Part shown: positions 49,301 through 56,398 of the stretch, piece after piece
How the letters are laid out: each line of letters starts with the position of its first letter
Position numbering within the stretch: the stretch's first letter is position 1
NCBI GenBank assembly: GCA_023386555.1
Contig: JAEWJK010000015.1
Location: 1 to 64,000, forward strand
Source: Bacteroidota bacterium
GTDB taxonomy: Bacteria > Bacteroidota > Bacteroidia > Chitinophagales > Chitinophagaceae
DNA length: 64,000 nucleotides
Reading direction: 5' to 3'
Program-made: the position numbers and the translations under genes
The notes under the pieces: model-generated
Database searches by the model: none
Told to the model about the DNA's origin: nothing
The model's input: only the letters and a program-made list of their open reading frames with translations

Positions 49301-50830
49301 TTATTTCTTCTGTTCCAGATATTTGATGATGGCCAGTCTTACATCTGATTGTGGATGACCAACAGAAGTTTGTGCCGGATACATTTTTATTACTCCAGTA
49401 TTTTGTTCATTGAAGAATCCGAGATTGGTTTCTTTTCCGGTGATGAGATAATCAGGTACAACAATTTTATATGTTTTCACAGAATCGATTGGCAGATTAT
49501 TGATCATCCAACTATGCTCTTTACTCATATTAATATTTCCAAACTGCAACCAACCACCACTGCCTCTGTTCGTTAATCCTGCTTCGAGTACCTTGATCAA
49601 CAAATCACCTTTGATATCCAATTCTCTTAATCCACCACCAAAAGGTAGTGTTCTTAGAATATCATATTGAGTAATGGGTGGATATAAAATATCATCCACT
49701 CTTATAGATCCTGAATTGAAAATGGCAGCTTCAGCTTGTGGTGCTGCAAACAACATGGCATCAGTAATAAGCTTCGTAAGATTAGTTGAGCTACGTCTGG
49801 TATGACCTTCTCTTCCCTCTAAAGGCTCACCATTATAAGGAATAACTGCAGCTGCATCAAAACCTGAGGCAGCATAATTATCATTAGCGATCTTCACCCA
49901 TTTTTGAACTGTGAGATTTGTTATACTATCTAACGTGATCTTTTCATCCAGGGACACAAGCTTTGGTTTTTCGGTAAATATCTTACTGCGTTTTTTATTG
50001 ATATGTAAAGTGGTAACGTAAGCTGATTTTGCATTGGCATGTGCTTTGGCAATATAAACACGTTTTATCTTTTCAAATTTCATATCGTGTTCGTGACCTC
50101 CAAGAATCATTGCCAAACCAGGTAATGCCTTGGCTAGCTTGATATCATCTTCAATAGTCATGTGAGTGATTGCTATAGTAGCATCGCATGAATCTTTAAT
50201 AAGATTATAGGTTTCTATTGCAGTACTTACAGGATCAGTATAACTCACATACTCAGCAGGGTTGGAAGGAAGTACTACACTGATGAAACCGATCCTGGCC
50301 TTTGTTCCATCATCGTCCGAAATAGTTTTGAAATAATATTTAGGGAAACTTTCTTTTGTAGTTGTTTTTTGAAAAGGCTCAATAACATCTTTCTTTTTGT
50401 GAAAAGCATTTGCTGAAACCCAGGTAAAATTTGATTCATCAATTCTATCCTGCAGATCTTTTTCAGAAATGTCAAACTCATGATTACCAAAACCAACAAT
50501 ATCGAACCCTGCAGCATTCATAGCATCTATCATTTGCCTGCCACGAATTCTTTTGCCTTCGTAAGTCAAGCTGCCATACACAGAAGGACTAACAAAATCT
50601 CCTGCCATTAGAAGAAGTGTGTTTTTATTTTTTGATAGCTGCTGTTTCTTCAATGTGGCTACTCTGGCCATGCCTCCACTTTTTCCACCTTCCAGTGGAG
50701 CGATTTCATATACATCATTTACCAGGACCAACGTAAGGGTGATTTTTCCATCATCACCCTGTGGAACCTTTGTTCGGCAGGAAAAGAATAATGTATAAAG
50801 AAAAATGCAGCCCAATAGTTTTGATCGCAT
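49301..50830 (-). CDS. Metallophosphatase / 5'-nucleotidase, lipoprotein
   Basis: The product has 509 residues. A lipobox LFFSC puts the lipidated Cys at 18. The calcineurin-like domain shows VNDVYEIAP (in place of NDxHG), AGDFVSPS, GFGNHEFD, and GGHEHD, the metal-binding set. The C-terminal 5'-nucleotidase domain has TNLTKLITDAML, AAIFNSGSIR and YDILRTLPFGG. It hydrolyses nucleotides or related phosphoesters in the periplasm (UshA type). It is 25 bases downstream of the amidase gene, so the two form an operon. The first motif has Val-Tyr where Asp-His-Gly is usual. Confidence 0.88.
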   Translation of the reverse strand: MRSKLLGCIFLYTLFFSCRTKVPQGDDGKITLTLVLVNDVYEIAPLEGGKSGGMARVATLKKQQLSKNKNTLLLMAGDFVSPSVYGSLTYEGKRIRGRQMIDAMNAAGFDIVGFGNHEFDISEKDLQDRIDESNFTWVSANAFHKKKDVIEPFQKTTTKESFPKYYFKTISDDDGTKARIGFISVVLPSNPAEYVSYTDPVSTAIETYNLIKDSCDATIAITHMTIEDDIKLAKALPGLAMILGGHEHDMKFEKIKRVYIAKAHANAKSAYVTTLHINKKRSKIFTEKPKLVSLDEKITLDSITNLTVQKWVKIANDNYAASGFDAAAVIPYNGEPLEGREGHTRRSSTNLTKLITDAMLFAAPQAEAAIFNSGSIRVDDILYPPITQYDILRTLPFGGGLRELDIKGDLLIKVLEAGLTNRGSGGWLQFGNINMSKEHSWMINNLPIDSVKTYKIVVPDYLITGKETNLGFFNEQNTGVIKMYPAQTSVGHPQSDVRLAIIKYLEQKK

Positions 50831-50855
50831 ACGAAGGAATTATACTGCTAAGATA

Positions 50856-52022
50856 CTAATCGGCTTGCCGCAAATAATTCCGAATGCCTTTCCATATTTT
50901 TTTGGCAACGGCTTTATGAAATTTTTTGCTCATGATCTTTTTCTCATCTTCTTCATTACTGAGAAAGGCAACTTCAACGAGACAATTTGGAAAATCTGTT
51001 GGGGCATTTAACATGAAATTGAAATTGCCGATGTTGCCGAATTCTTTCAGCTTCAGATCAAGCATCTGATCTAAAATTTCTTGTGATAAAGGTCGAAATC
51101 CTATGTGTTTATAATAAGTACTTGTTCCTTGTACTGATGCATTTGATGATGAATTGAGATGAAGGCTGATCAACAGATCAGGTTTTTCTTTTTGTAACAT
51201 CAATACACGATCCTGGTTATCTAATGTGGTGTCTATAGTTCTTGTCATGATCACTTCTGCTCCTTTACGAGTAAGAATTTCCTGTAGTTTCCAGGCAAAT
51301 TCCAGCGTATAGTCTTTCTCAAGAATGTTTGTCTTGATGCCTTTTGCTCCTGTGTTGGTTCCACCATGACCAGCATCAATCGCTATCTTCATTTTACTTA
51401 CCCGAAGTTTTTCAGGCTGCTGTTTTACTTTAACTTGTAACGATCTTCCTCGATAGCTAATTGAATAACCCCAATGTTGTTTGTGTTTTAATTCGATGGT
51501 TATTCTCACCACATCATCTTCCACCTGGTTGAGATAAACATTTTTTATTTCTTTTGCTGATTGCAGTTGTGTGATCCAGTTTGTATTGCTTTGTACACCA
51601 TATATCTCTAACATGATCTTTGAAGGAGATATTTCCATCCAGCTTTTATAAGGCAATTTTTCATCGAGTGATAAACTGAACAAATCATAACCTTCGTCTG
51701 TACCTTTTACACTCCACGAGTTGAGTAAATAAAAAGACTTTTGTCTGTATGATGTATCAGTCTTTACATCTTTCTTACTGACATAAACCGAATGTTGTTT
51801 AGATAATTGCACTTTGTACATGCTTCTCGCCGAATCTGTAATCCTGAACAACACAGCAGTATCAACATAACCCATTTTGGCACCACCGAGTCTGTCTTCT
51901 CCTAATCCATAAGCCATCATGGTTAGTGGATTCACTGATCTTGCTAAAATTTGTTTAGTTGAGTCTTGTGCATGTAATGAAGTTGTTGCAAGGCAACAAA
52001 CAAGCGATAGGATCCTGAACAT
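50856..52022 (-). CDS. N-acetylmuramoyl-L-alanine amidase
   Basis: The product has 388 residues. The signal peptide (about 1-19, TSLHAQ) is followed by an AMIN-like beta-rich part (about 110-200) and an Amidase_3 domain. The zinc ligands are H219 (IDAGHGG), E235 (ILEKDYT) and H288 (SLHLNSS); the catalytic Glu is in VEVAFLSNEED (about 348). It cuts the bond between muramic acid and peptide in peptidoglycan, in cell separation. It is first in the operon with the 5'-nucleotidase. The start of the gene lies 82 bases from divergent cdsA. Confidence 0.92.
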   Translation of the reverse strand: MFRILSLVCCLATTSLHAQDSTKQILARSVNPLTMMAYGLGEDRLGGAKMGYVDTAVLFRITDSARSMYKVQLSKQHSVYVSKKDVKTDTSYRQKSFYLLNSWSVKGTDEGYDLFSLSLDEKLPYKSWMEISPSKIMLEIYGVQSNTNWITQLQSAKEIKNVYLNQVEDDVVRITIELKHKQHWGYSISYRGRSLQVKVKQQPEKLRVSKMKIAIDAGHGGTNTGAKGIKTNILEKDYTLEFAWKLQEILTRKGAEVIMTRTIDTTLDNQDRVLMLQKEKPDLLISLHLNSSSNASVQGTSTYYKHIGFRPLSQEILDQMLDLKLKEFGNIGNFNFMLNAPTDFPNCLVEVAFLSNEEDEKKIMSKKFHKAVAKKIWKGIRNYLRQAD

Positions 52023-52104
52023 TCAATAAATGTAAGGATGAATTGGTAAGCATCAAACTGCTTTACAGGAATGGTTTATCTTGCAGCTCAACTAAACATA
52101 ACGC

Positions 52105-52989
52105 ATGCCTTTTAACTGGCAAACATTCAGAACACGAACACTCTCAGCCGTTGTATTTGTAATTATAATGATGGTTGGACTACTGTGGAATCACTGGAGT
52201 TTTTTTGTGCTCTTTTCAGTTATTCATTTTGGATGCTGGATAGAATATCAGAGGCTTGTTGAGAAGATCGATCCCAACTACAGGAAGATATCTCCAGCAC
52301 ATAAATATGGCGTGATGATAGCAGGCTGGGGATTTATGTTATGGATGACGAATGAAGCCTATACGATTGCTGATGTTTGGATGGATGATATAGGATTCTG
52401 GATGTTGGTGATTGGTGCTGTTGCAATGAATATTGATACGCTGATACAACGAAGAGGAAAGTTGATTGCTCATTCATTGATGGGGCTGTTGTATATTTCT
52501 TTGAGTTTGGGGTTGTTGATTGATTTATATGAAGAGAAATCCTTCTATTATTATGATGGAGAACGAGCTACTCCTGCAGGATTTATATCTCTATTTGTTA
52601 TTCTTTGCATGTGGATCAATGATACAATGGCTTACCTCGTTGGATCATTAATTGGTAAAACACCTTTCTCTAAAATATCACCTAAAAAAACATGGGAAGG
52701 AACGATTGGTGGTGTAGTGTTATGTGTAGCAATTTTAGGTTTTCTTGCTTCATTGATATTAGATCTAGCTCATAGCACACCCTTTCCATCTTACCATTGG
52801 TATATCATCGCTGCCATTGCAGCAATCTTCGGAACCCTTGGAGATCTTTTCGAATCAAAACTAAAACGCATGGCAGGTGTGAAAGATTCCGGGCAAATGA
52901 TGCCAGGCCATGGTGGGTTTTTAGATAGATTTGATTCTTTGATGATTGCAACTCCTTTTGTGTGGTTGTATATCTGGTTGTTTGTGTAG
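52105..52989 (+). CDS. cdsA: Phosphatidate cytidylyltransferase
   Basis: The product has 294 residues with about seven membrane helices. The CDP-alcohol synthase signature near the end, SKLKRMAGVKDSGQMMPGHGG followed by FLDRFDS, is complete. The enzyme forms CDP-diacylglycerol from phosphatidic acid and CTP, the branching precursor of membrane phospholipids. A palindromic element begins 7 bases behind its stop codon, and psd follows, giving two genes of one pathway in the same direction. Confidence 0.94.
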   Translation: MPFNWQTFRTRTLSAVVFVIIMMVGLLWNHWSFFVLFSVIHFGCWIEYQRLVEKIDPNYRKISPAHKYGVMIAGWGFMLWMTNEAYTIADVWMDDIGFWMLVIGAVAMNIDTLIQRRGKLIAHSLMGLLYISLSLGLLIDLYEEKSFYYYDGERATPAGFISLFVILCMWINDTMAYLVGSLIGKTPFSKISPKKTWEGTIGGVVLCVAILGFLASLILDLAHSTPFPSYHWYIIAAIAAIFGTLGDLFESKLKRMAGVKDSGQMMPGHGGFLDRFDSLMIATPFVWLYIWLFV

Positions 52990-52995
52990 AAGAAG

Positions 52996-53148
52996 GTAAC
53001 GCAGAGATTTATTTGAGGTTGCAGTTCGGTACCAAGTTTGAACTGCTGAATATTTAAAAACCAAAACGCAGAGAACGCAGAGGGTCTTTACTTCGTAATG
53101 AATAGAACTTTGCGGACTTTGCGTGTTCTTAGCGTTCTTTGCGTTCCT
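52996..53148. repeat. Palindromic 153-base element with GTAACGC/GCGTTCC ends
   Basis: Left end GTAACGCAGAGA and right end TTCTTTGCGTTCC are imperfect inverted copies. Inside are ACGCAGAGAACGCAGAGGG and TTTACTTCGTAATGAA, matching the element at 47394-47563 (AACGCAAAGATCGCAAAGAG and TTTACTTCGTAAAAAT). The right end holds TTTG (53138-53141), which fits as -33 box of the psd promoter. Confidence 0.65.
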
Positions 53149-53166
53149 TTCTTCACCTTATATTTG
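53138..53166 (+). promoter_or_regulatory. psd: Promoter of psd: TTTG-17-TATATTTG
   Basis: TTTG (53138-53141) and TATATTTG (53159-53166) match both Bacteroidota promoter boxes perfectly with a 17-base spacer. The ATG at 53184 is 17 bases further, so the long ORF from 53139, which would start inside the promoter, is not the real start. Confidence 0.75.
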
Positions 53167-53183
53167 CCTTTCAACTACACCAC

Positions 53184-53840
53184 ATGAAGGTTCATAAAGA
53201 AGGTTACGCATCCATTGGTATTGCTGCGCTTATATTTGGTCTCATTAATATTGCTTCATTCATTTTTTTAAGGGAGGAATATCCAAGAACTGCATTAGCT
53301 GTATTTCTGGTGACGGCTTTTCTTTTCCTGTTCATCGTTTCATTCTTCAGAATTCCTTATCGTAATCATACCATTGGTGAAAGCCAGGTTATTTGTCCTG
53401 CCGATGGAAAAGTAGTGGTGATAGAAGAGGTTACTGATGAAGAATACTTTAAAGACAAAAGAATTCAGGTGAGTGTGTTTATGAGTCCAGCCAATGTGCA
53501 TGTAAATCGTAACCCGATCAGCGGTGAAGTGCTATATAGTAAATATCACAAAGGAAAATATTTAGTGGCATGGCATCCGAAATCTTCAACAGAGAACGAA
53601 AGACATAGTGTGGTATTGCAGAATGCACATGGTGTTATTCTCGTAAAACAAATTGCAGGTGCTTTGGCAAAGAGGATCGTAAACTATTTATCGCCTGGTC
53701 AGCAGGTTAAACAAAATGATGAACTTGGATTCATCAAATTCGGTAGCCGTGTAGATGTGTTGCTTCCGTTAGATGCAAAGGTGAAAGTGAATCTGAACCA
53801 GGTTGTAAAAGGTGGTGTAACTGTTTTAGCGGAGTTATAG
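53184..53840 (+). CDS. psd: Phosphatidylserine decarboxylase proenzyme
   Basis: The product has 218 residues from the ATG at 53184. A membrane-near segment IGIAALIFGLINIASFIFL (about 8-26) and another hydrophobic run follow. The short class of Psd self-cleaves at Gly-Ser: FGSRVDVLLP puts this at Gly187-Ser188, where Ser becomes the pyruvoyl group. ICPADGKVVVIEEV and VFMSPANVHVNRNPISG are family blocks. It makes phosphatidylethanolamine. The start is fixed by the promoter ending at 53166. It is downstream of cdsA but with its own promoter. Confidence 0.93.
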   Translation: MKVHKEGYASIGIAALIFGLINIASFIFLREEYPRTALAVFLVTAFLFLFIVSFFRIPYRNHTIGESQVICPADGKVVVIEEVTDEEYFKDKRIQVSVFMSPANVHVNRNPISGEVLYSKYHKGKYLVAWHPKSSTENERHSVVLQNAHGVILVKQIAGALAKRIVNYLSPGQQVKQNDELGFIKFGSRVDVLLPLDAKVKVNLNQVVKGGVTVLAEL

Positions 53841-53905
53841 TGAGTGGTGAATGATGAGTAATAAGTTCTCCCAGATGAATTTCGCTGCTCAGCATTGAAC
53901 AGAAC

Positions 53906-53925
53906 GTGCAAGTGAGTGACACAAC
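53906..53925 (+). repeat. Dispersed 20-base repeat, copy C
   Basis: GTGCAAGTGAGTGACACAAC differs from copies A and B only at the third base. It is followed by GAAGCTAAATACTTG and preceded by CTGCTCAGCATTGAACAGAAC. It lies 65 bases behind the psd stop, in the 210-base gap before the Lys-rich small protein gene. Confidence 0.68.
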
Positions 53926-54012
53926 GAAGCTAAATACTTGTTCTTCAGTTGGTAAAACTCTATTTTTCTAAGTTTTAACAGCCGGATCATATTTTTTTGG
54001 ATAGATGACTGT

Positions 54013-54020
54013 TATATTTG
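54013..54020 (+). promoter_or_regulatory. TATATTTG promoter box
   Basis: A perfect TAnnTTTG, 29 bases before the ATG at 54050. A TTTG at 53996-53999 is too close (13 bases) to be a normal -33 box. Confidence 0.5.
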
Positions 54021-54049
54021 GCTACATTAAAATCCCAAAAACAACATAA

Positions 54050-54256
54050 ATGAAAAAGATCTTCACACTAATGGTTGCTGCTCTTTTGGTGAGTGGTGCA
54101 TCTTATGCCTGCGAAGGAAAAAGTTGCGGTAAAGAAATGAAAGACAAAGCTTGCTGCAAAAAAGGTGATAAATGCAGTAAAGACAAAAAAGAAACAAAGA
54201 CCACTAAGGAAACAAAGAAAACTAAGGCAACTAAACCTGCTACGGCTAAAGCTTAA
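54050..54256 (+). CDS. Small exported Cys/Lys-rich protein
   Basis: The product has 68 residues. A signal peptide (about 1-20, VSGASYA) is followed by CEGKSCGKEMKDKACCKK with five Cys, then a sixth Cys in GDKC, and a tail of Lys, Thr and Ala (KETKTTKETKKTKATKPAT). The spacing C-x4-C-x8-C-C-x5-C suggests metal binding or disulphides, and the tail is similar to histone-like or surface-binding tails. No known family is certain; a periplasmic metallothionein-like peptide is one possibility. It ends at a strong terminator shared with the convergent small lipoprotein gene. Confidence 0.7.
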   Translation: MKKIFTLMVAALLVSGASYACEGKSCGKEMKDKACCKKGDKCSKDKKETKTTKETKKTKATKPATAKA

Positions 54257-54278
54257 TCTTTTTTGTTTGAAAGAATTG

Positions 54279-54300
54279 AATCCCGCTATGGCGGGATTTT
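54279..54300. terminator. Bidirectional intrinsic terminator
   Basis: AATCCCGC (54279-54286) and GCGGGATT (54291-54298) form a perfect stem with loop TATG, followed by a T-run on the plus strand. The small lipoprotein gene on the minus strand ends at 54302, so both genes meet here. Confidence 0.85.
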
Positions 54301-54301
54301 T

Positions 54302-54478
54302 TTATCTGCGACGTCTTGTTTTTCCGATTAACCAGAGCACCAGTACAACGATCAGCACTATCAGAATAACTCCTGTCCAGATACCGGCTTTAAAAATTCC
54401 GCCAATTACATCACAGGAACTGGCTGTGAACATGATGATCATCATTACTGCCAGCAGCGATAAGTTGAATTTCTTCAT
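54302..54478 (-). CDS. Small lipoprotein with one membrane helix (58 residues)
   Basis: The product has 58 residues: MKKFNLSLLAVMMIIMFTAS is followed by SC (C22, lipobox-like TASSC), then DVIGGIFKAG, a membrane helix (about 33-52) and KTRRRR. Proteins with this IGGIFKAGxWTG block are widespread in Bacteroidota and are sometimes misnamed phosphatidate cytidylyltransferase, although they have no catalytic motif. It lies on the strand opposite to psd and the Lys-rich protein gene. It is too short for many gene finders. Function unknown. Confidence 0.75.
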   Translation of the reverse strand: MKKFNLSLLAVMMIIMFTASSCDVIGGIFKAGIWTGVILIVLIVVLVLWLIGKTRRRR

Positions 54479-54569
54479 AACCTTATTTTAGCTGAACTGA
54501 AACAAATGGCTTGCCAATAACATGTTTTTCTGATTGTGATACAAGGGTTTGTATTCCTATGAAGCTTTT

Positions 54570-54589
54570 GTTGCGTCGCACTCTTGTAC
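54570..54589 (-). repeat. Dispersed 20-base repeat, copy E (GTACAAGAG subtype)
   Basis: On the minus strand it reads GTACAAGAGTGCGACGCAAC, followed by AAAAGCTTCATAGG and preceded by GCTCAGTAAAGAAAAAATT. It is one base different from copy D. It lies in the 195-base gap between two small minus-strand genes. Confidence 0.7.
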
Positions 54590-54630
54590 AATTTTTTCTT
54601 TACTGAGCTTATCTATACCGCAAAAAAAAA

Positions 54631-54647
54631 GCCGCAAAAATTGCGAC
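54631..54647 (-). terminator. Intrinsic terminator on the minus strand
   Basis: On the minus strand GTCGCAA and TTGCGGC (one U-G pair) form a stem followed by nine T. It lies 25 bases behind the stop of the small helical protein gene at 54673. Confidence 0.7.
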
Positions 54648-54672
54648 TCAGTGTTCTTCATAGATTAGCTTC

Positions 54673-54897
54673 TTATCTGTTTCGCTCCATTGAGGAGTTA
54701 TCGTTTCTGTGTTCCATTGCAATTACGGTGGCCCCATCCAGGTGATCAAAACCTTTGGCAATATCTTTCATCTCTTCTACCAACCATCTAAGATCTGACC
54801 AGGTTGCACCTTTCTCCACTTCACTCATGAACTGTTTGTTTAGTTCAATAAACCTTTCCTGCTCCTCAGACCTTCCCAACTTTTTCATAGGTTTCAT
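54673..54897 (-). CDS. Small helical protein, paralogue of the product at 61637-61855
   Basis: The product has 74 residues and is almost entirely helical and charged. RFIELNKQFMSEVEKGATWSD followed by LRWLVEEMKDIAKGFDHL aligns with KYIDLNQQFVSELKDGKSIHM and LKDLSVVINTLLKEIEAL of the second protein. The pattern (L-N-x-Q-F-x-S-E-x-x-x-G) is not a known domain to me. No signal or membrane segment. The gene is monocistronic, with its own terminator. Function unknown. Confidence 0.6.
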   Translation of the reverse strand: MKPMKKLGRSEEQERFIELNKQFMSEVEKGATWSDLRWLVEEMKDIAKGFDHLDGATVIAMEHRNDNSSMERNR

Positions 54898-55083
54898 TTA
54901 AAATATCGGGATACTCTTTTCAAGAATAATGCAAGTTTATAACTGGTTGTTTTTTAAAGCCACCAGTATTTTGTTGATGTGAATTTTTTCTACAAATGAG
55001 CAAACGAGTCTCAGTTCAATAAAAAGGAATCAACTTATTATTTATTATCTTGATGCTTTATCTCACCAAATTAAACTGCACTC

Positions 55084-56379
55084 ATGAGAAAATGTTTGTT
55101 ACTGCTTTTATCAGCAGTCATACATCTGTCTGTATATGCACAGCAGAATCTTACAGTATTTAAGGGAGCATTAATCTACACAGGTACGGGAAAATCCATC
55201 ATCAATGGTGTTTTGATTGTACAGAACGGCAAGATCATTTCTGTTGGAGATGCCTCTACTGTTATTCCTGCTAACGCACAGGTAGTTGACATGACCGGTA
55301 AAGTAATTATTCCTGGCATTGTAGATACACACTCACATATTGGTGGACCGGAAGGTGGAGATCGTTCATCACCATTAAATCCGGATATAAGGGTACTTGA
55401 TGCAGTAAATCCTACAAGCAAGGCTTTTAAGAAAGCCCTGGCTGGTGGATTAACTACAGTAAACATTATGCCTGGTTCCGGTCAATTAATGAGTGGTCAA
55501 ACCATCTATGTAAAACTACGTGAGGCTACAACGATAGAAGATCTTTTAGTACCCAATGAAAGAGGTGTTTATGGTGGAATAAAAATGGCCAATGGTACCA
55601 ATCCAATGAACGGAATACCTGGTTATCCAGGTACAAGATCAAAGTCTGCAGCAATGGATAGAGATCTTTTTATGAAAGCTCTTGAGTATAAGAAGAAGAT
55701 TGATAAAGCAGGTAAAGACAGTTCAAAGCTTCCTGACAGAGATCTTCGAATGGAGCCATTGGTTGAAGTATTAAATGGTAAACGCATTGTTCATTTTCAT
55801 ACGCATAAAGCGAATGATATATTAACTGTATTAAGATTACAAAAAGAGTTTGGTTTCAGAGTAGTGCTGCATCATGTAACAGAAGGATATATTGTAGCTA
55901 AAGAAATTGCTGCAGCTAAAGTTCCCTGCTCTATTATTAATGTGGATGCACCTGGTGGAAAAGCTGAGGCCATGAATTTATGGACAGGTAATGGTGGTGT
56001 ATTAGAAAAAGCCGGTGTGTTAACTGCTATTCATACTGATGATGGTATTACTGATTCAAGATTTTTACTACGTTCGGCAGCAATGAGTGTAAGAGATGGC
56101 ATGAGCAGAGAAGAAGCCTTAAAAGCACTTACGATCAATGGTGCAAAAATGTTAGATCTTGAAAAAAGAGTTGGCTCTCTTGAGGCAGGTAAAGATGCTG
56201 ACTTTGTTATTCTTTCCGGTGATCCTTTTAGTGTGTACACTTTTGTTTTGCAAACATGGGTAGAAGGCATCAAGAGATTTGATCTTTCAAATCCTGCAGA
56301 TAAAGCTTTTGCTGTTGGCGGTTTCGGAGTCTATACTCAGGATGCCATCACTCATACACACGAAGATGATCATGATTAA
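55084..56379 (+). CDS. Exported amidohydrolase (imidazolonepropionase-like)
   Basis: The product has 431 residues. A signal peptide (about 1-20, LSVYAQ) is followed by a small beta domain and the TIM-barrel. Metal ligands are in DTHSH (H83 and H85), FHTHK (about 239), LHHVTEG (about 260) and the final Asp in IHTDDG. DADFVILSGDPFS is the usual C-terminal strand. The family hydrolyses cyclic amides or dipeptides in the periplasm. The C-terminal THTHEDDHD is His/Asp-rich. It is followed after 19 bases by a second amidohydrolase in the same operon. Confidence 0.88.
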   Translation: MRKCLLLLLSAVIHLSVYAQQNLTVFKGALIYTGTGKSIINGVLIVQNGKIISVGDASTVIPANAQVVDMTGKVIIPGIVDTHSHIGGPEGGDRSSPLNPDIRVLDAVNPTSKAFKKALAGGLTTVNIMPGSGQLMSGQTIYVKLREATTIEDLLVPNERGVYGGIKMANGTNPMNGIPGYPGTRSKSAAMDRDLFMKALEYKKKIDKAGKDSSKLPDRDLRMEPLVEVLNGKRIVHFHTHKANDILTVLRLQKEFGFRVVLHHVTEGYIVAKEIAAAKVPCSIINVDAPGGKAEAMNLWTGNGGVLEKAGVLTAIHTDDGITDSRFLLRSAAMSVRDGMSREEALKALTINGAKMLDLEKRVGSLEAGKDADFVILSGDPFSVYTFVLQTWVEGIKRFDLSNPADKAFAVGGFGVYTQDAITHTHEDDHD

Positions 56380-56398
56380 TCACCTCTAACAATCACAA

